Source: an uncultured Muribaculaceae bacterium
GTDB lineage: Bacteria; Bacteroidota; Bacteroidia; Bacteroidales; Muribaculaceae
Direction: 5' to 3'
Assembly: GCA_947177435.1 (NCBI GenBank)
Contig: CAMWUM010000018.1
Location: 1 to 14,325, forward strand
DNA: 14,325 nt
How positions within the stretch are numbered: the first letter of the stretch is position 1; each line of letters opens with the position of its first letter. The translations under genes were made by a program, and so were the position numbers. A model generated the notes under the pieces. That model made no database searches and was not told the DNA's origin. It saw only the letters and a program-made list of their open reading frames with translations. Shown in pieces: positions 1 through 8,338 of the stretch.

Positions 1-292
1 CGGTAGCCTCCTTTTCCTTGGCCACGATTTCCTCCTCGCGCTGCTTGGCTTGCTCGTCGGTGAGGAACACTTTGTCCGACAGATAGTTCTGATAGAGCGT
101 CTGAGCCTCGGCAGCCTTCGAGTCGACTTCCGACTGCCAGCGCTGCGAGAGTTGGTTGAGCTGCTCGTTGGCCATCTCGTAGGCAGGAATGTTGCCAAGC
201 ACATACTCCATATCTACCATCGCGAACTTCTGCGCCATGGCTCCGAGCGAGCATGCGGCGACGGCGAGAGCTATTAGAAAGAACCTTTTCAT
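1..292 (-). CDS. skp: Skp/OmpH-family periplasmic chaperone (partial, C-terminus beyond left end)
   Basis: Partial gene: the first 97 codons are in the window and the rest lies to the left. The ATG at 292-290 opens a typical signal peptide (MKRFFLIALAVAACSLGAMA, likely cut before QKF). The mature start, QKFAMVDMEYVLGNIPAYEMA, is the short opening beta strand of the OmpH/Skp family, followed from about residue 45 by a charged, Glu/Gln/Lys-rich helix of the kind that forms the family's coiled-coil tentacles. Skp trimers hold unfolded outer membrane proteins in the periplasm and pass them to BamA, which is the gene just upstream. An 86-base gap separates it from bamA, so it may be co-transcribed or have extra control of its own. 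Bacteroidales often carry two tandem copies of this gene; the second, if present, would be outside the window. No Shine-Dalgarno is seen before the ATG. Confidence 0.9.
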   Translation of the reverse strand, partial: MKRFFLIALAVAACSLGAMAQKFAMVDMEYVLGNIPAYEMANEQLNQLSQRWQSEVDSKAAEAQTLYQNYLSDKVFLTDEQAKQREEEIVAKEKEAT

Positions 293-378
293 AATTACTG
301 GTTGTTAAGCGTCGCGGTTAAGTCCGCGCATAATATAAGATGATTTGAGAGTCTGATGGTTTATTCTTTTAAGAATTT

Positions 379-3042
379 TTAGAACTCTTGACCGAGGATG
401 AAGTGGAAATGGCTGCCACCCTTCTTGCCGTAGACGGTGTCGAAGCCGTAAGCCCAGTCAATGCCCATCATGCCCACCATCGGGAGGAAGATGCGGATGC
501 CGGCGCCGGCCGAACGCTTAAGCTCGAACGGATTGAAATGCTTGACCGAAGTCCAGGCGTTGCCGCCCTCGGCGAAGGCCAAAGCGTAGATGGTGGTTGA
601 CTGCTGGAGCATGAGCGGGAAGTGGAGCTCGACGCCGAAGCGGGTGTAGGCGTAGCCCTCGCTGCGCCAGGGGGTGAGCTGGCCGTTGTCGTAGCCGCGC
701 AGGGCGATGGTCTCAGTGGCGTAGGTGTAAGAACCCGACATGCCGTCACCACCGACATAGAACGTCTCGAACGGAGATTTGAGCCACTTGTTGTAGCTGC
801 CGAGCAGGCCGAAGTCAACGCGAGTCATGAATACGGGGGTCCACTGCGTCTCGGCGTTGCAGAGCGGAGTGTACGTGCGCGACTTGAATTTGAGTTTCCA
901 GTACTCGATCCAACGGTACATCTGCTTTTTCGACTCCTCGGTGTTTTCTTTCGAAAGCTTCTCCCAGTTCTTCTTGCCAAAGAGCGAGGCGGGCGGGGTC
1001 ATCTGCAGGCTGAGCGAGAAGATTGAGCCGCTGCGGGTATAGAGGGGACTGTCGATTGACTGGCGCGAAAGGGTGAGTCCGAGGATAAGGGCGTTGGAGG
1101 TGCCGTTGTTCATATAGTAGAGGTACTCCCAGTTCTTGAGGTAATACCAGTTGTAGCCAAGCTCGGCGGTAAAGGTGAAGAAGTCGTCGGGCCAGTTGAG
1201 GCGTTTGCCAAAGCCGACGTTTACGCCCACCATCTGCAGCACCTTGTTGGGGTCGTAGGCACTTTCGTATGAACTTTGGTAATAATCGTTGTAGTAATTG
1301 CTGTATCCGTAGCCGCCGTATCCGTAACCATAGCCGCCGTAGCCATAGTTGTAGGGGTTGGACCACTGGCTGTTGTAGTACGACGAGTTAACGCCCGTCT
1401 GGCGGCTGTAATAAGCCGAGACGGAGAGCGAGTTGGGACGCTTGCCGCCGAACCAGGGATCGAGGAACGACACGGAGTACATCTGATAGTAGCGCGCGTT
1501 GGTCTGAGCCGAAACGGTGAACGTCTGGCCCTCGCCCTGCGGTATGAGTCCGCGGTAAGTGCTGGGGTAGAAGAGGTTCTTGATAGAGAAGTTGGTAAAC
1601 TTCAAGGCGAGCTTGCCGATGATGCCGGTTTGTCCCCAGCCCATCGAGAACTCAATCTGGTCGTTGGCCTTTGACTCGAGGTCGAAAATCACATCGACGG
1701 TGCCGTTTTCCTGGTTAGGCTCGGGGCGGATGTCCATGCTCTCGGGGTTGAAGTGGCCAGTGTTGGCAATCTGCATTGCCGAGCGTTTGATGTCGTCCTT
1801 TGAGAACAGGTCGCCGGGCCTTACGAAGAGTTCGCGGCGGATTACCTTTTCGTACAGGCGATCGTTGCCGTTTATCACCACATTGTTAATGCGGGCCTGC
1901 GGACCCTCGAAGATGCGCATTTCGAACGAGATGGAGTCGCCGGTGACGTCCTTCTCGATAGGCACAATCTGCGAGAATAGATAGCCGCGGTTCATATACA
2001 GGCCCGAAACGGCGTCGTCGTCGGTGAGCAGGCGCTTGTCCATCATCTTTTGGTTGTAAACCTGGCCGGGATACATGCCCAGCACCTCGTCGAGCAACTC
2101 GTTGGGGTAGATGGTGTTGCCCACCCAGTTGATGTCGCGGATGTAGTATTTGTTGCCCTCGTCGATGGTGATGTAGACATCTACAGTCTTGTCATCGTAA
2201 GGCACCACGCTGTCGGCCACGATCACAGCATCGCGGTAGCCGCGTTCGTTGTACTTGGAGATGATGTTGTTGAGGTCAGTTTGGTAATCAGTGTTGACGA
2301 ATTTTTTCTGGCTGAAGATTTTGAGGAGGTCACCCTTCTCGTTGGTCTTCTTCATCGCGTTCTTAAGCTTGCGGTCTGACAGCACGTCGTTGCCGGTGAA
2401 GTAGATGCGGTGCACCTTCACCTTTTCGTGCTTGTCGACCACGATGTCGACGAACACCTCGTTGGGCTTCGACAGGTCTTCGCGCAGGTTGATCTTAACG
2501 TCAGCGTTGCCAAATCCCTTGTCGCTGTAATATTTCTTGATGATGGACTGGGTACGGGCCACGATGTTTTGCGTGATGGGATTGCCCCTCATAAGGTTAA
2601 GCCTCTCCTCGAGGTCTTTCTGCTCTCCCCTTTTCACACCGATGAACTTGATGTCGCTGATGCGTGGCTGGGTGCGGAGCGCTATCTCGAGCCACGCCTC
2701 GTCACCGTAGGTCTTAACAAGCTTGATCTGCGCCTGCGAGAACAGAGTCTGCTTCATAAGCCTCTTGACGGCCTCGGTGATGTCTTCGCCCGGTATCTTC
2801 ACCATGTCGCCCACTTTCAGGCCGGAATATCCGATGACAATGAAGTCGTCGTACTCCGGGGCGCCGGTGACGGTGATTCCGGCAATCCGGTACGTCTTGG
2901 GCATGGCCGAATACACGACGGTGGGGTTATAGATGGTGTCAGGCTCGGCTTGCCCTGCCGAGACGCGCTGGGGGCATAATGCGATGAAAGCGGCTATGAT
3001 GGCAAGCCACAGCGGCTTGCGGGCAATTAGGGGCATCTTCAT
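379..3042 (-). CDS. bamA: BamA, outer membrane protein assembly factor (Omp85 family)
   Basis: Complete, 887 residues, longer than the roughly 810 of E. coli BamA but normal for Bacteroidota. It is the central barrel of the BAM complex, folding and inserting beta-barrel proteins into the outer membrane. A signal peptide covers about residues 1-29 (cut after VSA). Residues about 51-460 fit five POTRA domains, recognisable from repeated strand-helix units such as [20 protein letters not shown] and VHRIYFTGN. The 16-strand barrel takes up about 460-887, has the conserved loop-6 lock motif as LRGY (781-784) and ends in a terminal Phe (ILGQEF), the usual outer membrane signal. Odd feature: residues 564-580 are an almost pure Gly/Tyr run, placed where an extracellular loop is expected. 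The start overlaps the uppS stop by four bases (ATGA), which implies translational coupling. A second in-frame ATG two codons on is also possible. Confidence 0.96.
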   Translation of the reverse strand: MKMPLIARKPLWLAIIAAFIALCPQRVSAGQAEPDTIYNPTVVYSAMPKTYRIAGITVTGAPEYDDFIVIGYSGLKVGDMVKIPGEDITEAVKRLMKQTLFSQAQIKLVKTYGDEAWLEIALRTQPRISDIKFIGVKRGEQKDLEERLNLMRGNPITQNIVARTQSIIKKYYSDKGFGNADVKINLREDLSKPNEVFVDIVVDKHEKVKVHRIYFTGNDVLSDRKLKNAMKKTNEKGDLLKIFSQKKFVNTDYQTDLNNIISKYNERGYRDAVIVADSVVPYDDKTVDVYITIDEGNKYYIRDINWVGNTIYPNELLDEVLGMYPGQVYNQKMMDKRLLTDDDAVSGLYMNRGYLFSQIVPIEKDVTGDSISFEMRIFEGPQARINNVVINGNDRLYEKVIRRELFVRPGDLFSKDDIKRSAMQIANTGHFNPESMDIRPEPNQENGTVDVIFDLESKANDQIEFSMGWGQTGIIGKLALKFTNFSIKNLFYPSTYRGLIPQGEGQTFTVSAQTNARYYQMYSVSFLDPWFGGKRPNSLSVSAYYSRQTGVNSSYYNSQWSNPYNYGYGGYGYGYGGYGYSNYYNDYYQSSYESAYDPNKVLQMVGVNVGFGKRLNWPDDFFTFTAELGYNWYYLKNWEYLYYMNNGTSNALILGLTLSRQSIDSPLYTRSGSIFSLSLQMTPPASLFGKKNWEKLSKENTEESKKQMYRWIEYWKLKFKSRTYTPLCNAETQWTPVFMTRVDFGLLGSYNKWLKSPFETFYVGGDGMSGSYTYATETIALRGYDNGQLTPWRSEGYAYTRFGVELHFPLMLQQSTTIYALAFAEGGNAWTSVKHFNPFELKRSAGAGIRIFLPMVGMMGIDWAYGFDTVYGKKGGSHFHFILGQEF

Positions 3043-3779
3043 AGGGAGTGATTGATTTGTTCGCTGGTGCGACCGAAGCGGCGCTCGCGGCAGCGGAAAT
3101 TGTCGATTGCGGATTTGAACTCGTCGACGCTGAAGTCAGGCCAATACGTGTCGGTAACGAAGATTTCGGCGTAAGCCACTTGCCAGAGCAGGAAGTTGCT
3201 CAGGCGCATGTCGCCGCCGGTGCGTATCAGCAGGTCGGGGTCGGGGTATGAGGCCGTGGCCAGGTGCTGGCTCACGGTTTCGTCAGTGATGGTTTCGGGA
3301 TCGATTTCGCCGGCGGCAGCCTTGCGGGCTATCTCGCGGCAGGCACGGGTGATCTCCCAGCGCGATGAGTAGCTGAACGCCACCACCACCGTCAGGCCGG
3401 TGCCGTGGGCAGTGGCAGCCATGCTGCGGCGCAGTCGCTGCTGGGCCTCCTCGGGCATGCGGTCGATGTCACCGATTATCTCAAGGCGGGCGTTGTTGGC
3501 TATCAGTCCTGGGGTCTCGCGCTCGAGGGCGAAAGAGATGAGGTTAAGGAGGGCGTCGACCTCTTCCTGGGGGCGGTTCCAGTTCTCAGTCGAGAAGGCG
3601 TAGAGAGTCAGGTACTTGACGCCGAGGTGTGAGGCAGCCTCGGTGATACGGTGCACGGCATTGACGCCCTCGAAGTGTCCGGCCGAGCGCTCGAGCCCCT
3701 TGGCCTTGGCCCATCGGCCATTGCCGTCCATGATGATCGCCACGTGGGCGGGGACTGGTTTTAAAGCGTTATCTGACAT
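3039..3779 (-). CDS. uppS: Isoprenyl transferase / undecaprenyl diphosphate synthase
   Basis: Complete, 246 residues, the usual size for cis-prenyltransferases (E. coli UppS is 253). The enzyme extends farnesyl diphosphate with eight isopentenyl units to make C55 undecaprenyl diphosphate, the lipid carrier for peptidoglycan and surface polysaccharides. The signature [13 protein letters not shown] is at residues 12-24, with the catalytic/Mg-binding Asp at 18. Also present are [11 protein letters not shown] and, near residue 190, [15 protein letters not shown] followed by AYAEIF and WPDF; the Asp in RTGGD replaces the Glu seen in E. coli (RTGGE), a conservative change. The gene lies 26 bases after the PorG-like barrel gene and shares an ATGA overlap with bamA. 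The uppS-bamA pairing, also seen in Porphyromonas, is consistent with joint control of envelope growth. Confidence 0.96.
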   Translation of the reverse strand: MSDNALKPVPAHVAIIMDGNGRWAKAKGLERSAGHFEGVNAVHRITEAASHLGVKYLTLYAFSTENWNRPQEEVDALLNLISFALERETPGLIANNARLEIIGDIDRMPEEAQQRLRRSMAATAHGTGLTVVVAFSYSSRWEITRACREIARKAAAGEIDPETITDETVSQHLATASYPDPDLLIRTGGDMRLSNFLLWQVAYAEIFVTDTYWPDFSVDEFKSAIDNFRCRERRFGRTSEQINHSL

Positions 3780-3805
3780 TCTCTCAGTGGTTTATTAATT
3801 TGTTA

Positions 3806-4480
3806 TCAATCTACATAATGGCAGGTCTCGCATCGCTCTCCAAACTCGTAAGTGATGCCCACGCTCAGGCGCGAGTACCAGTCGGTATTTTTGAAAAACG
3901 ATGTTTTGATGCCGGCCAGGTCGTTGAGGTATGGGCCGTCCAGCTTGTCGCCAAAGGCCTTGGTCATGCTAAATTCGAGGTAGAGGTTAAGACGGGGCTT
4001 AACCTTATACTTGAAGCCGAAGCCCATGGGCATCGTCAGCGCCACGGGGTGTCCGCCGGAGTAAGTGGCCATGCAGGCACCCAGGCCTACGGATAGGTAG
4101 GGGGTCCAGCGCTTGAGTTTCTTGTAGGTTTCGCCGATGCCGTAAGGGAAGAAGTTGAACTCGGCCGTGGCGCCAAGGGAGATCACCGACGACTTGAACT
4201 CGATCGGCAATTCGCCGGGCACATAGCCGTCCATATTCTTGGTCGAACCGCTGAGCGACGAATACCCGAGCGTGCCGCGGATGGCCCACCGCACGTTGGG
4301 CAGATAACGCACGCCGGCTTCGGCCGCGAAGCCGGGATTGGCAAAGAGCGTAGAGTTGGCTTCACCCAGGTACGAACTCATGCCGATGCCGCCCCCGAAG
4401 TCGAACTTGTAAGGGGCATTCTGGGCAGGAGCCGCCAAGGCGGCCAAGCATAGCGTCAATATGGCGAGTATCTTCTTCAA
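3806..4480 (-). CDS. PorG-like (DUF6089-type) outer membrane beta-barrel protein, TTG start
   Basis: Complete, 224 residues. Residues 1-19 are a signal peptide ending APA, with Gln as the likely first mature residue. The rest alternates amphipathic strands with Gly and aromatic residues, as in a small 8-strand barrel, and includes a highly aromatic/Gly C-terminal strand (SRLSVGITYEFG). After the last strand is a short tail with CETC (Cys217, Cys220). Position just before uppS and bamA matches Porphyromonas gingivalis PorG (PG0189), a type IX secretion component, and the sequence looks like the DUF6089 family; both are from memory, not a search. Many gut Bacteroidales lack type IX secretion yet keep this gene, so its role here is unknown. 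The start codon is TTG (4480-4478): no ATG lies ahead of the signal peptide. The upstream lipoprotein gene stops only four bases away, pointing to coupled translation. Confidence 0.82.
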   Translation of the reverse strand: MKKILAILTLCLAALAAPAQNAPYKFDFGGGIGMSSYLGEANSTLFANPGFAAEAGVRYLPNVRWAIRGTLGYSSLSGSTKNMDGYVPGELPIEFKSSVISLGATAEFNFFPYGIGETYKKLKRWTPYLSVGLGACMATYSGGHPVALTMPMGFGFKYKVKPRLNLYLEFSMTKAFGDKLDGPYLNDLAGIKTSFFKNTDWYSRLSVGITYEFGERCETCHYVD

Positions 4481-4484
4481 CGGA

Positions 4485-5999
4485 TTAGTACAGAGGCTTG
4501 AACGTATAGCGCAGGATTACGCCGCGCCACATGGAAGTTTGCGTTTCGCCGAAATAATTGCGGCCGCCGAGCATGTAGATCGCGGGGCACTCCCATTCGG
4601 TGACGGGCTTGCTCACGCGCGAGGCAGCGATTTCCCATGGCCATGCGCACTGGGGGAACAGGCCGCGATGGCCAACCTTGGTCCAGTCGCCGGCGCGACT
4701 CTCAGCATCAGACATTTCGGTGGAATAAACAAAGGCCGAAGCGCCCCACACCTTGGGCAGCGACTCGGGCATCTGCATCAGGGTAGGAGCCTTTTGCCAA
4801 CTCATGCCCCAGTCGAGCGAGTAAAGCACCAGGGGATTGATCGAGCCGTTGGCATCGCGTCCGCCGAAAGCCAACAGGGCGGGCACCTCGGTAGGCACCC
4901 AGTTGCTCGAACTTGTTTCGAATATCGCGTAGGGCACCATGGCCATATCTTCAAGGGCGTAAGGCATAGACTGGAGGGTGACGTAGGCCCATGACTGTCC
5001 GTCGAACGACCACGAACCGGCCAGGGTGTTGCCCTCGGCTGTGCGTCCGCCGGTCATCACCAGCTGCATAGCTGTACCCATGTACGGGGTGTAGCAGGCA
5101 GGCTCGGACGTGCCGCTTATGGGGAAGTTGGCCGGCATGATCCAAGTTTTGTTTTCGGGATAGTTTGCTATCACCCATTTTCCGCCTTCCTGCTTGCAGC
5201 CGATCAGCTGATTGCCGTATTTGCCATAGGCGTAATGCCATGTTTGGCCGGTGGAGGTCCAAGTGGCGAAGTCGGTCGAAGTGTAGAGTGCTCCATCCTT
5301 ATCTAATATATAGAGGGCGTCGTCGGTGGCGCGCAGACTCTCGACCTTGGCGTCGAAACCAAAGGCAACAGCCTTATTCTGCCAGTTGGGGTCTGCCGGA
5401 TTGGCCGTGGTGGCCAGGCTGTACTCCGTGTCCTTGGAGGTGAGGCAATAATAAGTGCCGCCGAACTCTACGGTGCGCTGTGCGTCGGGCCGAGCCATAG
5501 ATGTGGGCAGCGGCGCGCTCTCGACGGAGTACCAGGCGAGCGTGTCGGCCTTTACCTGATGCACGTTCACCTTGATTTCGTACACCCTCTCGACCATGCC
5601 CGACTGCGACTTGACGCGCAGCTTGACGGGGCCGTTGCTGAAGTCAATCGAGTCAGTGGAGTTGGTGAGATAATCGACAATCGAATCGCTCATGCCCGGG
5701 CGCGGATACTCGAGCTGCACCATCGACGCAGTCGACGGTGTGGAGATAACCGGCACGAGGCGGCTGACTTTCGTGCCGTAAGGCAGCGAGTCGGCGTTGT
5801 ATATCTTAGCCTCGACAAGGTCAATCGAGAAGAATACGTTCTCAAGGCTGTCCAGCACTTTTTCGTCCTCGCTAAGGGAGAATCCCGTTACGATCACCGA
5901 CGAGGAAAGGTGGAACTCGTACGGGGCGTCGCTCTCGTGGCATGCGGCGAATGAGAGCGTGGAGGCGATGGCCAAAACAGGAATTAGCTTCTTTATCAT
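4485..5999 (-). CDS. Probable surface or periplasmic lipoprotein, DUF6242-like, with beta-propeller-like C-terminal part
   Basis: Complete, 504 residues, function unknown. A lipoprotein signal peptide ends at Cys20 (LSFAAC). The mature start, CHESDAPYEF, has acidic residues at +2 and +4, loosely like Bacteroidota lipoprotein surface-export signals but not a full match. Residues about 30-150 read as an all-beta, Ig-like domain (ITGFSL-type strands, many Ser/Asp/Val). From about 155 to the end come repeated strands with Trp/Gly turns, for example TSTDFATWTS, VMTGGRT, LLAFGGRD and IYMLGGRN, which resemble Kelch or BNR-type propeller blades. I recall this architecture as DUF6242 in Bacteroidales, with moderate certainty. 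It is the first gene after a promoter candidate at 6023-6053 and stands four bases before the PorG-like gene, so it heads the uppS-bamA-skp transcript. That position suggests a role at the outer membrane, perhaps with barrel assembly, but this is inference. Confidence 0.75.
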   Translation of the reverse strand: MIKKLIPVLAIASTLSFAACHESDAPYEFHLSSSVIVTGFSLSEDEKVLDSLENVFFSIDLVEAKIYNADSLPYGTKVSRLVPVISTPSTASMVQLEYPRPGMSDSIVDYLTNSTDSIDFSNGPVKLRVKSQSGMVERVYEIKVNVHQVKADTLAWYSVESAPLPTSMARPDAQRTVEFGGTYYCLTSKDTEYSLATTANPADPNWQNKAVAFGFDAKVESLRATDDALYILDKDGALYTSTDFATWTSTGQTWHYAYGKYGNQLIGCKQEGGKWVIANYPENKTWIMPANFPISGTSEPACYTPYMGTAMQLVMTGGRTAEGNTLAGSWSFDGQSWAYVTLQSMPYALEDMAMVPYAIFETSSSNWVPTEVPALLAFGGRDANGSINPLVLYSLDWGMSWQKAPTLMQMPESLPKVWGASAFVYSTEMSDAESRAGDWTKVGHRGLFPQCAWPWEIAASRVSKPVTEWECPAIYMLGGRNYFGETQTSMWRGVILRYTFKPLY

Positions 6000-6022
6000 A
6001 GATGATGTAATATTTCAAACTG

Positions 6023-6053
6023 CAAATTTAAGAATTTCGCGGCCAATTAAAAA
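6023..6053 (-). promoter_or_regulatory. Candidate Bacteroides-type promoter for the envelope gene cluster
   Basis: On the minus strand TAAATTTG (6030-6023) matches the Bacteroides -7 consensus TAnnTTTG exactly. A TTTT run (6052-6049) lies 18 bases upstream, about where the -33 TTTG box is expected, but it is a weak match. Transcription would begin near 6017, leaving a leader of under 20 bases before the lipoprotein ATG at 5999. It sits in the 90-base gap after ribD, the largest gap between complete genes in the window. Confidence 0.5.
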
Positions 6054-6089
6054 GCGGGCGTTGGCTAAATCTGCATTTTTATCGGCTTT

Positions 6090-7112
6090 TTATAAGTTTT
6101 TAACGTCAAAGCGGGGATTATGCGAATAATATTTCACAGTTTCGCCCTCAAAATCGAACGTGCGGAGCGGCGGGTAGCCTTCAAACCGTGGGGCGCGGGC
6201 CGTGCCGTATTCGCCCAGCACGATGGTGCCGTACTCGACGCGGCAGAGATCCCACAGGCCTTGGTCAATGAACGATTGCAACAGGTGAGTTCCGCCTTCG
6301 ACCAGCAGAAACGTCACTCCATGCTTGGCGTAAAGTTCCCCGACCGTCTCACGCAGTGGCTTGTCATCGTTTATTATCAGCGTCTTAGCGTCGTCAGAGA
6401 ATATGTTGCAGTTTCCGCTCAGGCGGTTGCGACGATCGACCACCACGCGCATGGGCGACCGACCCGGCCACTTGCGCACTGTCAGCCAGGGATTATCGAG
6501 GATAACCGTGCCCGAACCAACCATAATGGCCTCAGAGTATGAGCGGATGCGGTGCACGAGAACCGTGGTGAGGGGCGTGGATATGCTCACCCTCTCGCCG
6601 GGCTGGCACAGGGCACCGATAAAGCCGTCGGCCGACTGCGCCCATTTGAGCATGATATATGGCCTATGCTCCTCATGGGCAGTGAAAAAGACGATATTGA
6701 GCGAGCGGCAATCCTCCTCGAGGCAGCCCACCTCGACCTCTACGCCGGCATCGAGCAGGCGCTGCACGCCCTTGCCGTTGACCTTGGCGCTGGTGTCGAG
6801 GCAGCCAACCACCACGCGAGGGATGCCCATGCGTATGATGAGGTCGGCGCAAGGTGGCGTATGGCCGTAATGCGAGCAAGGCTCGAGGGTGACGTACATC
6901 GTGCAGTCGCGCAGCAGGGCCTTGTCCTTCACGGCGTCAATGGCATTGACCTCGGCATGCGCCTCGCCACACTTGCGGTGGTATCCCTCGCCGAGGATTT
7001 TGCCGTCGGGGCCCACGATTACGGCGCCAACCATTGGGTTGGGCAGAACGTTGAACTTGCCCTTCAAAGCCAGCGAGATAGCTCGGCGCATATATATTTC
7101 ATTGACTTCCAT
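6090..7112 (-). CDS. ribD: Bifunctional riboflavin biosynthesis deaminase/reductase RibD
   Basis: Complete, 340 residues (E. coli RibD has 367). It catalyses two steps of riboflavin synthesis in the cytoplasm: deamination of the diaminopyrimidine made from GTP, then NADPH-dependent reduction of the ribosyl side chain. The N-terminal cytidine-deaminase-type domain (about 1-145) has HAEVNAI with zinc ligand His52 and catalytic Glu54, and EPCSHYGHTPPC with zinc ligands Cys79 and Cys88. The C-terminal reductase domain (about 150-340) has PYIMLKWAQSADGFI, the VGSGTVILDNPWLTVR segment and LLVEGGTHLLQSF, all typical. Its ATG overlaps the stop of the M16 peptidase gene (TAATG), so it is the last gene of the rpoN-to-ribD run. 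No other riboflavin gene is in the window. Confidence 0.96.
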   Translation of the reverse strand: MEVNEIYMRRAISLALKGKFNVLPNPMVGAVIVGPDGKILGEGYHRKCGEAHAEVNAIDAVKDKALLRDCTMYVTLEPCSHYGHTPPCADLIIRMGIPRVVVGCLDTSAKVNGKGVQRLLDAGVEVEVGCLEEDCRSLNIVFFTAHEEHRPYIMLKWAQSADGFIGALCQPGERVSISTPLTTVLVHRIRSYSEAIMVGSGTVILDNPWLTVRKWPGRSPMRVVVDRRNRLSGNCNIFSDDAKTLIINDDKPLRETVGELYAKHGVTFLLVEGGTHLLQSFIDQGLWDLCRVEYGTIVLGEYGTARAPRFEGYPPLRTFDFEGETVKYYSHNPRFDVKNL

Positions 7113-8338
7113 TATCTTAATGTTAATGTTGACAATTGGCTGATTTTCTTGGCGGTGTCTGCTAGCTGGTCGGCGGTGATGGCTTCGATGGCGCTGGCCG
7201 TCTGCTCGGCGGTAGAGATGTGGCCGTACAGGCGCGCGGCGCGACCTAGCGCTATGGCCGAGTTTTCGCGGTTGTCGCCTGCCACGGCCAACTGGCCGAT
7301 GTACTGCTTCTTGGCCGCAGCCAGCGCGCGCTCGGTGAGCGGATGGCTGGCCATGTCGGCTATTTCATGATTCACGAGGTCTTTGCAGCGATCCACATCG
7401 CCGGGGTCGCAGCCAAAGTACACGGCAAACTCACCGCAGTCGGTGAACAGCGATGCCGAGGCATCGACCGAATAGACCAGGCCGCGACGCTCGCGGAGCG
7501 ATATGTTGAGCCGCGAATTCATGCCGGGGCCACCCAATATATTGGTCAGCAGAGCCAGCGCGAACCTTTCGTCACTCATGGCTCCGGCCGTAAGGCAGCC
7601 CATCACGGTGTGGGCCTGGTGTATGCCTCGCTCGCGGCAGATGTCGAACGTCGACCTCTTGGCGATCGTTTCGGCCGGACGCTCAGGCTCACGGACGGAT
7701 ATGCCGGCAAAGGCCGACTCCACGGTCTTGGCCACGCGTGCCGGAGTGGCCGAGCCATAATAGAAAATGGCCATGTTGGGAGCCGTATACCAGTCGGAGA
7801 GATACTGGCGGCAGAGGCGCGAGTCGAAGGTGGCAAGCGCCTCGGTATTGCCCAATATGTTGTGTCCGAGCGTAGTGCCTGCGAAAAGTAGGTCTTCGAA
7901 ATCGTCAAAGACTGCGTCGGAAGGCATATCGAGGTATGAGTTGATCTCGTCAGCCACCACGTCGCGCTCCTTGTCGAGCTCGGCATCGGGGAAGCGGCTC
8001 GACATGCACAGATCGGCTATGAGATCAAAGCTGCGGTTGAGGTTGCCGGCCGGAGCGGCGGTGTACACGATAGTCTCCTCCTTGGTGGTGTATGCGTTAA
8101 GCTCGCCGCCCACACGCTCCATGCGGTTGTTGATGTGCCACGACGACCGCCGCTGGGTACCCTTGAATATGGTATGCTCCACGAAGTGGGCCAGGCCGGG
8201 AGCGGCCGGGCCGTCGTTGCGGCTGCCGGCCAGTACCACCGCGCCGCAGTACTCTACGGCGGCTGACGGCGCATGCCTGTACGCCAGGCGCATAGGGCCT
8301 GCCTGCACTATTCCTTCGTTAATCTTGCGATGGCGCAT
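7112..8338 (-). CDS. M16 family zinc metallopeptidase (processing-peptidase/pitrilysin type)
   Basis: Complete, 408 residues, the normal length for the single-chain, two-domain M16B group. The inverted zinc motif HxxEH is HFVEH (His51, Glu54, His55), and the third ligand is Glu131 in DVVADEINSY, 76 residues on, as expected. The C-terminal half has the conserved GGPGMNSRL and LRERRGLVYS (281-290) segment, whose Arg and Tyr contact substrate in relatives. Both halves needed for a closed chamber are therefore present and it should be active. No signal peptide is seen, so it is probably cytoplasmic; substrates are unknown. The ATG at 8338 lies 20 bases inside the end of ispG. A later ATG at 8293 would cut into the first beta strand, so the longer form is preferred. 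It ends in a TAATG overlap with ribD. Confidence 0.93.
   Translation of the reverse strand: MRHRKINEGIVQAGPMRLAYRHAPSAAVEYCGAVVLAGSRNDGPAAPGLAHFVEHTIFKGTQRRSSWHINNRMERVGGELNAYTTKEETIVYTAAPAGNLNRSFDLIADLCMSSRFPDAELDKERDVVADEINSYLDMPSDAVFDDFEDLLFAGTTLGHNILGNTEALATFDSRLCRQYLSDWYTAPNMAIFYYGSATPARVAKTVESAFAGISVREPERPAETIAKRSTFDICRERGIHQAHTVMGCLTAGAMSDERFALALLTNILGGPGMNSRLNISLRERRGLVYSVDASASLFTDCGEFAVYFGCDPGDVDRCKDLVNHEIADMASHPLTERALAAAKKQYIGQLAVAGDNRENSAIALGRAARLYGHISTAEQTASAIEAITADQLADTAKKISQLSTLTLR

Noticed and set aside
6552..7370. A 272-codon plus-strand open frame spanning ribD and the M16 gene
   Set aside because: It crosses the boundary of two well-supported minus-strand genes and has no domain-like features, so it is a shadow.
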